Assembly: GCF_018398425.1 (NCBI RefSeq)
Contig: NZ_JADPMV010000002.1
Span: 1,288,501 to 1,352,500, forward strand
Direction of reading: 5' to 3'
Origin: Pseudomonas lalucatii
GTDB taxonomy: Bacteria > Pseudomonadota > Gammaproteobacteria > Pseudomonadales > Pseudomonadaceae
DNA: 64,000 nt
Shown here: positions 41,345 through 57,870 of the stretch, in pieces
Numbering within the stretch: position 1 is the first letter of the stretch
Layout of the letters: every line of letters starts with the position of its first letter
Translations under genes and position numbers: made by a program
Notes under the pieces: model-generated
Told to the model about the DNA's origin: nothing
Seen by the model: only the letters and a program-made list of their open reading frames with translations
Database searches by the model: none

Positions 41345-42538
41345 TTACTCGACGATCTTGGCAACCACGCCGGCACCAACGGTACGGCCGCCTTCGCGAA
41401 TCGCGAAACGCAGGCCGTCTTCCATGGCGATCGGCTTGATCAGGGTGACAACCATCTTCACGTTGTCGCCCGGCATTACCATCTCGACGCCTTCCGGCAG
41501 CTCGCAAGAACCGGTCACGTCGGTGGTACGGAAGTAGAACTGCGGACGGTAGCCCTTGAAGAACGGGGTGTGACGACCACCTTCTTCCTTGGACAGCACG
41601 TACACTTCGGCTTCGAACTTGGTGTGCGGCTTGATGGTGCCCGGCTTGGCCAGAACCTGGCCACGCTCTACGTCGTCACGCTTGGTGCCACGCAGCAGGA
41701 CGCCACAGTTCTCACCGGCACGACCTTCGTCGAGCAGCTTGCGGAACATCTCGACACCGGTGCAGGTGGTCTTGGTGGTGTCACGCAGACCGACGATCTC
41801 GATTTCTTCCTGGATCTTGACGATGCCGCGCTCGACACGACCGGTTACCACGGTACCGCGGCCGGAGATGGAGAACACGTCTTCGATCGGCATCAGGAAC
41901 GGCTTGTCGATGGCACGAACCGGCTCAGGGATGTAGGTATCCAGAGTCTCGACCAGCTTCTTGACCGCAGTGGTGCCCAGCTCGTTGTCGTCTTCGCCGT
42001 TCAGCGCCATCAGCGCGGAGCCGATGATGATCGGCGTGTCGTCGCCCGGGAAGTCATAGGTGGACAGCAGGTCGCGAACTTCCATCTCGACCAGTTCCAG
42101 CAGCTCGGCGTCGTCGACCATGTCGGCCTTGTTCAGGAACACGACGATGTACGGAACACCTACCTGACGGGACAGCAGGATGTGCTCGCGAGTCTGCGGC
42201 ATCGGGCCGTCGGCAGCGGAGCAGACCAGGATAGCGCCGTCCATCTGCGCAGCACCGGTGATCATGTTCTTCACGTAGTCAGCGTGACCCGGGCAGTCAA
42301 CGTGCGCGTAGTGACGAATGGTGGAGTCGTACTCTACGTGCGCGGTGTTGATGGTGATACCACGAGCCTTCTCTTCCGGGGCGCTGTCGATCTTGTCGAA
42401 GTCGACGCGAGCGGAACCGAAAACCTCGGAGCAGACGCGAGTCAGAGCAGCAGTCAGAGTGGTTTTACCGTGGTCAACGTGACCGATGGTGCCGACGTTG
42501 ACGTGCGGTTTGTTACGTTCGAATTTTTCTTTAGCCAC
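41345..42538 (-). CDS. tuf: Elongation factor Tu (copy 1, str operon)
   Basis: 397 residues. GTPase motifs [10 protein letters not shown] near residue 19, [12 protein letters not shown] near 81, NKADMVD near 136; domains II and III follow. It delivers aminoacyl-tRNA to the ribosome. The protein is identical to the second copy at 57871-59064, and the DNA differs at only about 11 synonymous sites by eye, which points to gene conversion. Last gene of rpsL-rpsG-fusA-tuf, 30 bp after fusA. Confidence 0.99.
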   Translation of the reverse strand: MAKEKFERNKPHVNVGTIGHVDHGKTTLTAALTRVCSEVFGSARVDFDKIDSAPEEKARGITINTAHVEYDSTIRHYAHVDCPGHADYVKNMITGAAQMDGAILVCSAADGPMPQTREHILLSRQVGVPYIVVFLNKADMVDDAELLELVEMEVRDLLSTYDFPGDDTPIIIGSALMALNGEDDNELGTTAVKKLVETLDTYIPEPVRAIDKPFLMPIEDVFSISGRGTVVTGRVERGIVKIQEEIEIVGLRDTTKTTCTGVEMFRKLLDEGRAGENCGVLLRGTKRDDVERGQVLAKPGTIKPHTKFEAEVYVLSKEEGGRHTPFFKGYRPQFYFRTTDVTGSCELPEGVEMVMPGDNVKMVVTLIKPIAMEDGLRFAIREGGRTVGAGVVAKIVE

Positions 42539-42568
42539 GACAGTGAACCTCTTGCCTAAAGGGCTGAA

Positions 42569-44698
<2,130 letters not shown>

Positions 44699-44728
44699 AA
44701 AGCCCTCGCAAAATTAGTGTTGCCCGAA

Positions 44729-45199
44729 TTAGAAGCGGTAGTGCGAGAACGCCTTGTTGGCTTCTGCCATGCGGTGCACGTCTTCACGCTTCTTGACTGC
44801 AGCACCCTTGCCTTCGGCGGCATCCAGCAACTCGCCAGCCAAGCGCAGAGCCATGGACTTCTCGCCACGCTTGCGCGCGTAGTCCACCAGCCAGCGCATG
44901 GCCAGAGCGTTACGACGGGACGGGCGAACTTCGACCGGAACCTGGTAAGTCGCACCACCAACACGGCGCGACTTTACTTCGACCAGCGGAGCGATGGCGT
45001 CGAGAGCTTTCTCGAAGATCTCCAGGGGATCGCTGTTCTTGCGCGCTTTGACAGTGTCCAGGGCACCGTAAACGATGCGCTCGGCCACGGCCTTCTTGCC
45101 GCTTTCCATCACGTGGTTCATGAACTTGGCGAGGATCTGGCTTCCGTATTTCGGATCGTCCAGAATCTCACGCTTGGCTGCTACACGACGTCTTGGCAT
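44729..45199 (-). CDS. rpsG: 30S ribosomal protein S7
   Basis: 156 residues: [20 protein letters not shown] and [20 protein letters not shown]. Primary binder of the 3' major domain of 16S rRNA, lines the E site. In E. coli it represses the str operon through the rpsL-rpsG intercistronic region; here that gap is 108 bp, in which I see no clear structure. Confidence 0.99.
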   Translation of the reverse strand: MPRRRVAAKREILDDPKYGSQILAKFMNHVMESGKKAVAERIVYGALDTVKARKNSDPLEIFEKALDAIAPLVEVKSRRVGGATYQVPVEVRPSRRNALAMRWLVDYARKRGEKSMALRLAGELLDAAEGKGAAVKKREDVHRMAEANKAFSHYRF

Positions 45200-45307
45200 T
45201 GATAAGCCCTCAAACGGTCTTCAGGTTAGCCCGGGACTGCAACACTTGAGTTACGCCCGACCTTACTCTTATCGACTCAATAAATAGAAAATCTGTCAGC
45301 TACCGAA

Positions 45308-45679
45308 TCACTTCGGACGCTTGGTACCGTACTTCGAACGACCCTGCTTACGGTCCTTGACGCCGGTGGTATCCAGCGAACCGCGCACGGTGTGGTAACG
45401 CACACCCGGAAGGTCTTTTACACGACCGCCACGGATCAGCACCACGCTGTGCTCTTGCAGGTTGTGGCCTTCACCGCCGATGTACGAGGAAACCTCGAAA
45501 CCGTTGGTCAGACGCACGCGGCATACTTTACGCAGTGCCGAGTTGGGTTTTTTCGGCGTAGTGGTGTACACGCGGGTGCACACGCCACGACGCTGCGGGC
45601 AGTTCTGCAGCGCAGGTACGTCGGACTTCTCGACGATACGCTTGCGCGGCTGACGCACCAGCTGGTTAATCGTTGCCAT
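45308..45679 (-). CDS. rpsL: 30S ribosomal protein S12
   Basis: 123 residues. Lys43 (in [11 protein letters not shown]) and Lys88 (in [11 protein letters not shown]) are the streptomycin-sensitive residues, and Asp89, methylthiolated by RimO in many bacteria, is present. Key decoding-fidelity protein of the 30S A site. First gene of the str operon, behind its own promoter and a hairpin. Confidence 0.99.
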   Translation of the reverse strand: MATINQLVRQPRKRIVEKSDVPALQNCPQRRGVCTRVYTTTPKKPNSALRKVCRVRLTNGFEVSSYIGGEGHNLQEHSVVLIRGGRVKDLPGVRYHTVRGSLDTTGVKDRKQGRSKYGTKRPK

Positions 45680-45717
45680 CTATAAGCTCCACTGTTGTCT
45701 TTCGACGCTATTGCCCT

Positions 45718-45752
45718 AAAAAAGCAAAATGGCAGAGCGTAACGCCCTGCCA
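45718..45752 (-). terminator. Terminator/attenuator between str promoter and rpsL
   Basis: On the minus strand TGGCAG-G-GCG-TTA-CGC-T-CTGCCA (one mismatch) is followed by TTTTGCTTTTTT. It lies about 10 bases after the predicted start of the str transcript and 39 bp before rpsL, so it may end rpoC read-through, attenuate the str operon, or both. Confidence 0.7.
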
Positions 45753-45768
45753 AATTTAGGGGTGCATG

Positions 45769-45797
45769 AGTCTAAAGAGACTCGCCCCCCTCGTCAA
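45769..45797 (-). promoter_or_regulatory. Promoter of the str operon
   Basis: On the minus strand TTGACG (45797-45792), exactly 17 bp, TAGACT (45774-45769), about 90 bp ahead of rpsL and downstream of the rpoC stop. Confidence 0.78.
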
Positions 45798-45803
45798 GGC
45801 GAA

Positions 45804-45827
45804 GCCCCGCGACCGAAGCCGCGGGGC
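45804..45827 (-). terminator. GC hairpin directly after rpoC
   Basis: GCCCCGCG and CGCGGGGC form an 8-bp stem around an eight-base loop, starting 10 bp after the rpoC stop. The U-tract on the minus strand is poor (TTCGCCTTG), so it may be a pause or mRNA 3'-end protecting stem rather than a full terminator. Confidence 0.6.
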
Positions 45828-45837
45828 CTTACCTCGA

Positions 45838-48800
45838 TCAGCTGCCGCTGGAGTTCAGCGCCTCGGTCAGTGCGGCTTCCACCTCACTGGCGCTGACGCG
45901 GACCGGCTTGTCGGCATCACGCTTGCGCTTGCGCTCGCTGTGATAGGCCAGACCGGTACCGGCGGGGATCAAACGACCGACCACCACGTTTTCCTTCAGA
46001 CCACGGAGGAAGTCGCGCTTGCCGGTGACCGCGGCCTCGGTAAGGACGCGGGTGGTTTCCTGGAACGACGCCGCCGAGATGAACGACTCGGTGGACAGCG
46101 AGGCCTTGGTGATGCCCAGCAGCACGCGGTCGAACTTGGCGATGAAGCGATCGTCGCCCGACAGGCGTTCGTTCTCTTCCAGCACATGGGTCAGCTCGAC
46201 CTGATCGCCCTTGATGAAGCTGGAGTCGCCCGACTCGGACACTTCGACCTTGCGCAGCATCTGCCGCAGGATGGTCTCGATGTGCTTGTCGTTGATCTTC
46301 ACGCCCTGCAGACGGTAAACGTCCTGGATCTCGTTGACGATGTACTTGGCCAGGGCACTGACGCCGAGCAGACGCAGGATGTCGTGCGGGTTGCTCGGGC
46401 CGTCGGAAATGACCTCGCCCTTGTTCACCTGTTCGCCTTCGAAGACGTTGAGGTGACGCCACTTCGGAATCAGCTCCTCGTACGGATCGCTGCCATCGGT
46501 CGGCGTGATCACCAGACGGCGCTTGCCCTTGGTTTCCTTGCCGAAGGAGATGGTGCCGCTGATCTCCGCGAGGATCGACGGCTCTTTCGGCCGGCGCGCC
46601 TCGAACAGGTCGGCTACGCGCGGCAGACCACCGGTGATGTCGCGGGTCTTCGAGGTTTCCTGCGGGATACGCGCGATGACGTCACCCACGTTGACCTGAC
46701 CACCGTCCGCCACGCCGACCAGGGCGTTGGCCGGCAGGAAGTACTGCGCCGGCACGTCGGTACCCGGCAGCAGCAGCTCCTTGCCGGAGGCGTCGACCAG
46801 CTTGACCGCCGGACGGATGTCCTTGCCGGAAGCCGGACGGTCCTTCGGATCCAGTACTTCGATATTGGTCAGACCGGTCAGTTCGTCGGTCTGGCGCTTG
46901 ATGGTGATGCCTTCTTCCATGCCGACGAAGGTCACGGTACCCATCATCTCGGTGACGATCGGGTGGGTGTGCGGGTCCCACTTGGCGACGATGGCGCCCG
47001 GCTCGACCTTGTCGCCTTCCTTGACCGAAATCACCGCACCGTACGGCAGCTTGTAGCGCTCGCGCTCGCGACCGAACTCGTCGGCCACCGCCAGCTCGCC
47101 GGAACGCGAAACCGCGACCAGGGCGCCGTCCAGGCGCTCGACGTGCTTGAGGTTGTGCAGACGGATGGCACCGCCGTTCTTCACCTGGACGCTGTCGGCC
47201 GCGGAGGTCCGGCTGGCCGCACCACCGATGTGGAAGGTACGCATGGTCAGCTGGGTACCCGGCTCACCGATGGACTGGGCGGCGATGACGCCGACCGCTT
47301 CACCGATGTTCACCTGGTGACCGCGGGCCAGATCGCGACCGTAGCACTTGGCGCAGATGCCGTAGCGGGTTTCGCAGCTGATCGGCGAGCGCACGATCAC
47401 TTCGTCGATGCTGTTCAGCTCGATGAATTCGACCCACTGCTCGTCGACCAGGGTGCCGGCCGGCACTATGACTTCGTCGGTGCCCGGCTTGAACACGTCG
47501 CGGGCGATGACTCGGCCCAGCACGCGCTCGCCCAGGGGCTCGACCACGTCGCCACCCTCGATGTGCGGCGTCATCAGCAGGCCCTGCTCGGTGCCGCAGT
47601 CGACCTCGGTCACCACCAGGTCCTGGGCCACGTCGACCAGGCGACGGGTCAGGTAACCGGAGTTCGCGGTCTTCAACGCGGTATCCGCCAGACCCTTACG
47701 CGCACCGTGGGTCGAGATGAAGTACTGCAGAACGCTCAGACCTTCGCGGAAGTTCGCGGTGATCGGCGTCTCGATGATCGAGCCGTCCGGCTTGGCCATC
47801 AGGCCACGCATACCGGCGAGCTGACGGATCTGCGCAGCAGAACCCCGCGCACCGGAGTCGGCCATCATGTACATGGAGTTGAAGGACTCCTGATCGACTT
47901 CGTTGCCGTCGCGATCGATGACCTTCTCCTTCGAGAGGTTGCCCATCATCGCCTTGGACACTTCGTCGTTGGCCTTGGACCACAGGTCGATCACCTTGTT
48001 GTACTTCTCGCCCTGGGTCACCAGGCCGGAGGCGTACTGGCTCTCGATCTCCTTCACTTCCTCGGTGGCGGCATCGATGATCCGCGCCTTCTCGTCCGGG
48101 ATGACGAAGTCGTTCACGCCGATCGACACGCCGGAGATGGTCGAGTAGGCGAAACCGGTGTACATCAACTGGTCGGCGAAGATCACGGTGTCCTTCAAGC
48201 CAACGGTGCGGTAGCACTGGTTGATCAGCTTGGAGATCGCCTTCTTCTTCATCGACTGGTTGACCACGTCGTAAGGCATGCCGGCCGGAACGATCTGGAA
48301 CAGCAGCGCGCGGCCGACGGTGGTGTCGACAATGCGGGTGTTCTTGGTGATCGAGCCGTCCTTTTCCTTGATGGTCTCGTTGATCCGCACCTTGACGCGG
48401 GCGTGCAGCGAGGCCTCGCCGGCGCGGAACACCCGGTCGACTTCCTGCAGGTCGGCGAACACGCGGCCTTCGCCCTTGGCGTTGATCGCCTCGCGGGTCA
48501 TGTAGTACAGGCCCAGGACCACGTCCTGCGACGGCACGATGATCGGCTCGCCGTTGGCCGGCGAGAGGATGTTGTTGGTCGACATCATCAGCGCGCGCGC
48601 TTCCAGCTGGGCTTCCAGCGTCAGCGGCACGTGCACGGCCATCTGGTCACCGTCGAAGTCGGCGTTGTACGCGGCGCAGACCAGCGGGTGCAGCTGGATC
48701 GCCTTGCCTTCGATGAGCACTGGCTCGAACGCCTGGATACCCAGACGGTGCAGGGTCGGCGCACGGTTGAGCAGTACGGGGTGTTCGCGGATCACCTCGG

Positions 48801-50037
48801 CGAGCACGTCCCAGACTTCCGGCAGCTCGCGCTCGACCATCTTCTTGGCGGCCTTGATGGTGGTCGCCAGACCGCGCATTTCCAGCTTGCCGAAAATGAA
48901 CGGCTTGAACAGCTCCAGGGCCATCTTCTTCGGCAGGCCGCACTGGTGCAGGCGCAGGGTCGGGCCCACGGTGATCACGGAACGACCGGAGTAGTCCACG
49001 CGCTTACCCAGCAGGTTCTGACGGAAGCGACCCTGCTTACCCTTGATCATGTCGGCCAGGGACTTCAGCGGACGCTTGTTCGAGCCGGTGATGGCGCGGC
49101 CGCGACGGCCGTTGTCGAGCAGGGCGTCGACCGCTTCCTGCAGCATGCGCTTCTCGTTGCGCACGATGATGTCCGGCGCGGAGAGGTCGAGCAGGCGCTT
49201 GAGGCGGTTGTTGCGGTTGATCACCCGGCGGTACAGGTCGTTCAGGTCGGAGGTCGCGAAGCGGCCGCCGTCCAGCGGCACCAGCGGACGCAGGTCCGGC
49301 GGCAGCACCGGCAGCACGGTGAGGATCATCCACTCCGGCAGGTTGCCGGAGCCCTGGAAGGCTTCCATCAGCTTCAGGCGCTTGGACAGCTTCTTGATCT
49401 TGGTTTCCGAGTTGGTCTGCGGAATCTCTTCGCGCAGGCGGCCGATCTCGTGCTCCAGATCGATGGCGTGCAGCAGTTCGCGCACGGCTTCGGCGCCCAT
49501 GCGCGCGTCGAAATCGTCACCGAACTCCTCGAGGGCCTCGAAGTACTGCTCGTCGTTCAGCAGCTGGCCCTTCTCCAAGGTGGTCATGCCCGGATCGATC
49601 ACCACGTAGCTCTCGAAATAGAGCACGCGCTCGATGTCACGCAGGGTCATGTCCATCAGCAGGCCGATACGGCTCGGCAGCGACTTGAGGAACCAGATGT
49701 GGGCGCAAGGCGAGGCCAGCTCGATGTGCGCCATGCGCTCACGGCGAACCTTGGCCAGCGCCACTTCGACGCCGCACTTCTCGCAGATCACGCCGCGGTG
49801 CTTGAGGCGCTTGTACTTGCCGCACAGGCACTCGTAGTCCTTTACCGGGCCAAAGATCTTGGCGCAGAACAGACCATCGCGCTCGGGCTTGAAGGTACGG
49901 TAGTTGATGGTTTCCGGCTTTTTAACTTCACCGAACGACCACGAACGGATCATCTCAGGCGAGGCCAATCCGATACGGATGGCGTCGAACTCTTCGATCT
50001 GACCCTGGTTTTTCAGCAAATTCAGTAGGTCTTTCAA
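45838..50037 (-). CDS. rpoC: RNA polymerase beta-prime subunit
   Basis: 1399 residues. N-terminal zinc-binding [20 protein letters not shown] near 70-88, catalytic Mg loop [15 protein letters not shown] near 458-472, and second zinc cluster [20 protein letters not shown] near 890. It forms one side of the active cleft. 64 bp after rpoB; followed by a GC hairpin. C-terminal end [11 protein letters not shown] is variable in the family. Confidence 0.99.
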   Translation of the reverse strand: MKDLLNLLKNQGQIEEFDAIRIGLASPEMIRSWSFGEVKKPETINYRTFKPERDGLFCAKIFGPVKDYECLCGKYKRLKHRGVICEKCGVEVALAKVRRERMAHIELASPCAHIWFLKSLPSRIGLLMDMTLRDIERVLYFESYVVIDPGMTTLEKGQLLNDEQYFEALEEFGDDFDARMGAEAVRELLHAIDLEHEIGRLREEIPQTNSETKIKKLSKRLKLMEAFQGSGNLPEWMILTVLPVLPPDLRPLVPLDGGRFATSDLNDLYRRVINRNNRLKRLLDLSAPDIIVRNEKRMLQEAVDALLDNGRRGRAITGSNKRPLKSLADMIKGKQGRFRQNLLGKRVDYSGRSVITVGPTLRLHQCGLPKKMALELFKPFIFGKLEMRGLATTIKAAKKMVERELPEVWDVLAEVIREHPVLLNRAPTLHRLGIQAFEPVLIEGKAIQLHPLVCAAYNADFDGDQMAVHVPLTLEAQLEARALMMSTNNILSPANGEPIIVPSQDVVLGLYYMTREAINAKGEGRVFADLQEVDRVFRAGEASLHARVKVRINETIKEKDGSITKNTRIVDTTVGRALLFQIVPAGMPYDVVNQSMKKKAISKLINQCYRTVGLKDTVIFADQLMYTGFAYSTISGVSIGVNDFVIPDEKARIIDAATEEVKEIESQYASGLVTQGEKYNKVIDLWSKANDEVSKAMMGNLSKEKVIDRDGNEVDQESFNSMYMMADSGARGSAAQIRQLAGMRGLMAKPDGSIIETPITANFREGLSVLQYFISTHGARKGLADTALKTANSGYLTRRLVDVAQDLVVTEVDCGTEQGLLMTPHIEGGDVVEPLGERVLGRVIARDVFKPGTDEVIVPAGTLVDEQWVEFIELNSIDEVIVRSPISCETRYGICAKCYGRDLARGHQVNIGEAVGVIAAQSIGEPGTQLTMRTFHIGGAASRTSAADSVQVKNGGAIRLHNLKHVERLDGALVAVSRSGELAVADEFGRERERYKLPYGAVISVKEGDKVEPGAIVAKWDPHTHPIVTEMMGTVTFVGMEEGITIKRQTDELTGLTNIEVLDPKDRPASGKDIRPAVKLVDASGKELLLPGTDVPAQYFLPANALVGVADGGQVNVGDVIARIPQETSKTRDITGGLPRVADLFEARRPKEPSILAEISGTISFGKETKGKRRLVITPTDGSDPYEELIPKWRHLNVFEGEQVNKGEVISDGPSNPHDILRLLGVSALAKYIVNEIQDVYRLQGVKINDKHIETILRQMLRKVEVSESGDSSFIKGDQVELTHVLEENERLSGDDRFIAKFDRVLLGITKASLSTESFISAASFQETTRVLTEAAVTGKRDFLRGLKENVVVGRLIPAGTGLAYHSERKRKRDADKPVRVSASEVEAALTEALNSSGS

Positions 50038-50101
50038 GGCCTTTCCTCCTGGCGGAGCAGGGAGTGGGCATCACCGCCCCACTCCCGATTCGCGTCACGT
50101 G

Positions 50102-54175
<4,074 letters not shown>

Positions 54176-54318
54176 CAGCGTTCCCCAGCTTGGTCACCTG
54201 CTTATTTGGCCTCTCCGACGGGAGCAGCCAGAAAATCTTGCAAACCCCAGGTTTGCGCCACCCTCGAGGGTGGGGGTCTCCGCCCCAGGCCGAGCATCGA
54301 TTAGTCGACCTAGAACGG

Positions 54319-54347
54319 AAAAAGGCCGGTGGCAAAAGCCACCAGCC
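54319..54347 (-). terminator. rplL-rpoB attenuator
   Basis: On the minus strand GGCTGGTGGC pairs over 10 bp (one G-U) with GCCACCGGCC around TTTT, followed by TTTTT. It lies 47 bp after rplL and is positioned to lower rpoBC expression relative to rplJL, the same place as the E. coli attenuator. The remaining gap to rpoB (54176-54318) holds an additional palindrome CACCCTCGAGGGTG at 54258-54271 of unknown role. Confidence 0.88.
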
Positions 54348-54393
54348 ATCAGCCTTACGCGAGTCGCTTAGGCTGTAGACGCAAAGTCGTCGC

Positions 54394-54762
54394 TTACTTG
54401 AGCTCGACAGTGGCGCCAGCTTCTTCCAGTGCCTTCTTGGCAGCTTCGGCTTCTTCTTTCGAAGCGCCTTCCTTGACCACGCCCGGGGCGCCGTCAACCA
54501 CTGCCTTGGCTTCTTTCAGGCCCAGGCCGGTCAGCTCGCGAACGGCCTTGATGACGTTCACTTTCTTCTCGCCAGCGGAAACCAGAACGATGTTGAACTC
54601 GGTCTGCTCTTCGACAGCAGCGGCAGCAGCGGCCGGGCCGGCAGCAACAGCGGCAGCGGCGGTTACGCCGAACTTCTCTTCCATTGCCTTGATCAGTTCA
54701 ACAACCTGCATCACGGACATTTCGGATACGGCGTTGATGATGTCTTCGTTGGTCAGAGCCAT
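54394..54762 (-). CDS. rplL: 50S ribosomal protein L7/L12
   Basis: 122 residues: N-terminal dimerisation domain ([20 protein letters not shown]), Ala-rich hinge about 36-52, and the C-terminal domain with [20 protein letters not shown] that recruits EF-Tu and EF-G. Present in multiple copies per ribosome, which explains the attenuator behind it. 83 bp after rplJ. Confidence 0.99.
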   Translation of the reverse strand: MALTNEDIINAVSEMSVMQVVELIKAMEEKFGVTAAAAVAAGPAAAAAAVEEQTEFNIVLVSAGEKKVNVIKAVRELTGLGLKEAKAVVDGAPGVVKEGASKEEAEAAKKALEEAGATVELK

Positions 54763-54845
54763 GACTCTAATTCCTGTATTGGGGGACAGCCTTCGCGGCC
54801 ATCAAATTAAACAAATAAGATTGAAAGGGGACTATGCGGCCTGGA

Positions 54846-55346
54846 TCAGGCTGCAACGCCTTCTTTCTGGTCGCGAACAGCCGCCAAAGTACGAACGAAC
54901 TTGCTGGTGGCGCCTTGCATCACGCTCATCAGCTGAGAAATCGCTTCGTTGTAAGTCGGCAGGGTTGCCAGTACGTCGATCTGATTGGCTGCGAGGAACT
55001 GACCCTCGAACGCAGCTGCCTTGATCTCGAACTTGTCCTGACCCTTGGAGAACTCCTTGAAGATACGGGCAGCAGCGCCCGGATGCTCGTTGGAGAACGC
55101 AATCAGGGTCGGGCCTTTGAACACGTCGTTGAGCACGTCGAACTGAGTGCCTTCAACGGCGCGGCGCAGCAGGGTGTTACGTACGACTTTCACGTACACA
55201 CCAGATGCGCGGGCCTCTTTACGGAGTCCGGTCATAGCACCTACGGTCACGCCACGGGCATCGGCCACGACAGCGGACAGGGCAGCTTTGGCAGCCTCGT
55301 TGACTTCAGCGACGATGGCCTTCTTGTCTTCGAGTTTAATTGCCAC
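54846..55346 (-). CDS. rplJ: 50S ribosomal protein L10
   Basis: 166 residues, starting at a GTG ([20 protein letters not shown]). It anchors L7/L12 dimers on 23S rRNA and, as the L10-(L12)n complex, represses translation of its own mRNA by binding the leader. That leader is visible just upstream. Confidence 0.98.
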   Translation of the reverse strand: MAIKLEDKKAIVAEVNEAAKAALSAVVADARGVTVGAMTGLRKEARASGVYVKVVRNTLLRRAVEGTQFDVLNDVFKGPTLIAFSNEHPGAAARIFKEFSKGQDKFEIKAAAFEGQFLAANQIDVLATLPTYNEAISQLMSVMQGATSKFVRTLAAVRDQKEGVAA

Positions 55347-55359
55347 GGGTTTACTCCTG

Positions 55360-55500
55360 GATGTTACCGTTTCGTCCAGCCGGAGCCGGACGGCGTTTTG
55401 GTGTCTGATTCGGTACGAATCGGGAGCACCATCTGCGTAGGCTGGGGGTTTAAGGCTCGCGCCACCTACGGTCTTGGACAGCCCCCGCCAGGCAGGGACC
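55360..55500 (-). promoter_or_regulatory. Ribosomal protein L10 leader RNA
   Basis: The minus-strand leader between rplA and rplJ contains the paired blocks CCGTAGG and CCTACG, with AGATGGTGCTCCCGATTCG and a matching CGAATCAGACACC further on, and a Gly/Cys-free unpaired kink-turn-like stretch, as in L10_leader RNAs. It provides L10(L12) autoregulation. Exact ends need a covariance-model search. Confidence 0.68.
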
Positions 55501-55512
55501 CCAATCTTTCAG

Positions 55513-55540
55513 GCCGGCGGAGCAACTCCGCCGGCCAGTT
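55513..55540 (-). terminator. Strong GC hairpin after rplA
   Basis: GGCCGGCGGAG and CTCCGCCGGCC form a perfect 11-bp stem with a three-base loop right after the rplA stop. On the minus strand no U-run follows (TGAAAGATT), so it more likely stabilises the rplKA mRNA end or gives partial termination. Confidence 0.65.
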
Positions 55541-55543
55541 TCA

Positions 55544-56239
55544 TTACACGTCCAGCGAAGCCTGGTCGATGACCAGACCCGGACCCATGGTGGTGCTCAG
55601 GGTCACGCGCTTGACGTAGATACCTTTGGAAGTCGACGGCTTCAGACGCTTGAGGTCGGCGATCAGCGCCTCGACGTTCTGCTTCAGCTTGTCGGCTTCG
55701 AAACCGACCTTGCCGACGGAGCCGTGGATGATGCCGTTCTTGTCGGTACGGAAACGCACCTGACCAGCCTTGGCATTCTTCACCGCGGTGGCGACGTCCG
55801 GGGTCACGGTACCGACCTTCGGGTTCGGCATCAGACCGCGCGGACCGAGCACCTGGCCCAGCTGACCGACAACGCGCATGGCGTCCGGGGAAGCGATGAC
55901 CACGTCATAGTTCAGGTCGCCGCCTTTCATTTCGGCAGCCAGATCGTCCATGCCAACGCGATCGGCGCCAGCAGCCAGCGCAGCTTCAGCGCCCGGACCC
56001 TGGGTGAACACGGCAACGCGAACGCTCTTACCGGAGCCGTTCGGCAGTACGGTAGCGCCACGTACGACCTGGTCGGATTTACGCGGATCGACGCCGAGGT
56101 TTACTGCAACGTCCACCGACTCGGAGAACTTGACGGCCGACAGCTCGGCCAGCAGAGCGGCGGCCTCGACGAAGCTGTAAGCCTTGCCGGCTTCGACTTT
56201 TGCCGCGATTGCCTTTTGACGCTTAGTCAACTTAGCCAT
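55544..56239 (-). CDS. rplA: 50S ribosomal protein L1
   Basis: 231 residues: [20 protein letters not shown]; signature [19 protein letters not shown]. Forms the mobile L1 stalk that moves the E-site tRNA; in E. coli it represses rplKA translation. Start shares one base with the rplK stop (TAATG). Confidence 0.99.
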   Translation of the reverse strand: MAKLTKRQKAIAAKVEAGKAYSFVEAAALLAELSAVKFSESVDVAVNLGVDPRKSDQVVRGATVLPNGSGKSVRVAVFTQGPGAEAALAAGADRVGMDDLAAEMKGGDLNYDVVIASPDAMRVVGQLGQVLGPRGLMPNPKVGTVTPDVATAVKNAKAGQVRFRTDKNGIIHGSVGKVGFEADKLKQNVEALIADLKRLKPSTSKGIYVKRVTLSTTMGPGLVIDQASLDV

Positions 56240-56670
56240 TACACACCCTCCACGTTCAGGCCCATGCTGCGAGCGGAACCGGCGATGGTACGCACGGCCG
56301 CATCCAGGTCAGCTGCAGTCAGATCAGCCTCTTTGGTCTTGGCGATCTCTTCCAGCTGGGCACGGGTCACGGTGCCGACCTTGACGGTGTTCGGACGCGC
56401 CGAACCGCTGGTCAGACCCGCCGCCTTCTTCAGCAGAACCGAAGCCGGGGTGCTTTTGGTTTCAAAGGTGAAGCTGCGGTCGCTGTAAACGGTGATGATC
56501 ACCGGAGTCGGCAGACCAGGTTCCATGCCCTGGGTCTTGGCGTTGAACGCCTTGCAGAACTCCATGATGTTCACGCCGTGCTGACCCAGAGCCGGACCAA
56601 CGGGCGGGCTCGGGTTGGCCTGCGCAGCCTTTACTTGCAGCTTGATATAAGCCGTTATCTTCTTAGCCAT
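56239..56670 (-). CDS. rplK: 50S ribosomal protein L11
   Basis: 143 residues: [20 protein letters not shown], proline-rich [20 protein letters not shown] that binds thiostrepton-type drugs and the GTPase centre. Needed for RelA activation in the stringent response. 116 bp after nusG, behind a terminator. Confidence 0.99.
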   Translation of the reverse strand: MAKKITAYIKLQVKAAQANPSPPVGPALGQHGVNIMEFCKAFNAKTQGMEPGLPTPVIITVYSDRSFTFETKSTPASVLLKKAAGLTSGSARPNTVKVGTVTRAQLEEIAKTKEADLTAADLDAAVRTIAGSARSMGLNVEGV

Positions 56671-56738
56671 GAGCTACTCCAATTACGGGTTCTAGCGCCT
56701 TGCGGCTCCCCGGTGATTACATATTTATCCCAGTGACG

Positions 56739-56767
56739 ACAAAACCCCGCAGTCCGAGACTGCGGGG
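56739..56767 (-). terminator. Terminator between nusG and rplK
   Basis: CCCCGCAGTC and GACTGCGGGG form a 10-bp stem around three bases; on the minus strand it is followed by TTTTGT. A promoter for rplKAJL-rpoBC must lie in the remaining 68 bp (56671-56738), but I cannot name one with confidence. Confidence 0.88.
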
Positions 56768-56786
56768 TATGGGATGCTTGTGTCAG

Positions 56787-57320
56787 TTATGCCTTCTCGA
56801 CCTGACTGAACTCCAACTCGACCGGCGTCGAACGACCGAAAATGGTCACCGCCACCTGGATCCGGCTCTTCTCATAATTGACTTCTTCGACGACGCCACT
56901 GAAATCAGCGAACGGACCATCGATTACACGAACCATCTCGCCCGGCTCGAACAGCGTCTTCGGCTTCGGCTTGTCACCACTGTCGGCGACACGACGCAGA
57001 ATGGCCTCGGCCTCCTTGTCGGTAATGGGTGCCGGCTTGTCGGCCGTGCCGCCGATGAAGCCCATGACGCGCGGAGTATCCTTGACCAAATGCCAGGTAC
57101 CCTCGTTCATGTCCATCTGCACCAGCACGTAGCCGGGGAAGAACTTGCGCTCGCTCTTGCGCTTCTGGCCATTGCGCATCTCTACCACTTCTTCGGTAGG
57201 AACCAGAATCTCGCCAAAGCCATCTTCCATGCCGGCGAGCTTGACACGCTCGATCAGCGAGCGCATCACATGCTTCTCGTAACCCGAGTAAGCATGCACG
57301 ACGTACCAACGCTTAGCCAC
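56787..57320 (-). CDS. nusG: Transcription termination/antitermination factor NusG
   Basis: 177 residues: NGN domain 1-115 ([40 protein letters not shown]) and a C-terminal KOW domain from about 125 ([20 protein letters not shown]). It clamps RNA polymerase, couples it to Rho or to ribosomal S10. Nine bp after secE. Confidence 0.99.
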   Translation of the reverse strand: MAKRWYVVHAYSGYEKHVMRSLIERVKLAGMEDGFGEILVPTEEVVEMRNGQKRKSERKFFPGYVLVQMDMNEGTWHLVKDTPRVMGFIGGTADKPAPITDKEAEAILRRVADSGDKPKPKTLFEPGEMVRVIDGPFADFSGVVEEVNYEKSRIQVAVTIFGRSTPVELEFSQVEKA

Positions 57321-57329
57321 GGGACACCC

Positions 57330-57698
57330 TTAACCTACGATCAACGAAACGAGCCAGCCCAGCAACGAGTCAAGACCCCACAACACCAGCGCCATCACGA
57401 GGACGACAGCCACCACGATCAGCGTGGTTTGCGTGGTTTCCTGGCGGGTCGGCCAGACGACTTTGCGAATTTCGACGCGTGCTTCCTTGGCCAGCCCGGT
57501 AAAGGCCTGCCCCTTGCCGGTTTGCAGCGCGACAGCGCCCGCAACCACAGCCAGAGCCAGCAACACCAGGACACGGTACAGAATCGGCTCGGCGGAGAAG
57601 TACTGATTACCGACCACACCCACGACGACCAGAGCGACTACAACCAGCCACTTGAGCAGATCGAAGCGCGAGTCTTTGGCCTCAGCCTTATCAATCAT
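57330..57698 (-). CDS. secE: Protein translocase subunit SecE
   Basis: 122 residues with three membrane helices (about 18-35, 42-60, 92-118) and the conserved cytoplasmic amphipathic segment VEIRKVVWPTRQETTQTTLI, the E. coli-like three-helix form. Partner of SecY. Cotranscribed with nusG. Confidence 0.98.
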   Translation of the reverse strand: MIDKAEAKDSRFDLLKWLVVVALVVVGVVGNQYFSAEPILYRVLVLLALAVVAGAVALQTGKGQAFTGLAKEARVEIRKVVWPTRQETTQTTLIVVAVVLVMALVLWGLDSLLGWLVSLIVG

Positions 57699-57741
57699 TT
57701 ACGAGGATCCTGTGAAAGACACGCCACATTCGCTGGGAATA

Positions 57742-57817
57742 TGGCAGGTCAGGAGGGAATCGAACCCCCAACCTGCGGTTTTGGAGACCGCCGCTCTGCC
57801 AATTGAGCTACTGACCT
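57742..57817 (-). tRNA. tRNA-Trp (CCA anticodon)
   Basis: 76 nt including encoded CCA. Cloverleaf arms AGGTCAG/CTGACCT, D-arm AGCTCAATTGGCAGAGC, anticodon loop TCTCCAAAA with CCA, T-arm GGGGGTTCGATTCCC. Lies between tuf and secE, as usual in pseudomonads. Confidence 0.97.
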
Positions 57818-57821
57818 AGAG

Positions 57822-57853
57822 AAAAATCAGGCCGACCATTATGCCGGCCTGAT
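57822..57853 (-). terminator. Terminator-like hairpin after tuf copy 2
   Basis: ATCAGGCCG and CGGCCTGAT form a 9-bp stem around a ten-base loop; the minus strand then reads TTTTTCTC. It falls between the tuf stop and tRNA-Trp. Confidence 0.75.
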
Positions 57854-57870
57854 AGGGACAGATCAACCGA

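Noticed and set aside
45766..50028. A 1420-codon open frame on the plus strand across rpoC
   Set aside because: Same codon-bias effect as for rpoB; the real gene is rpoC on the minus strand.
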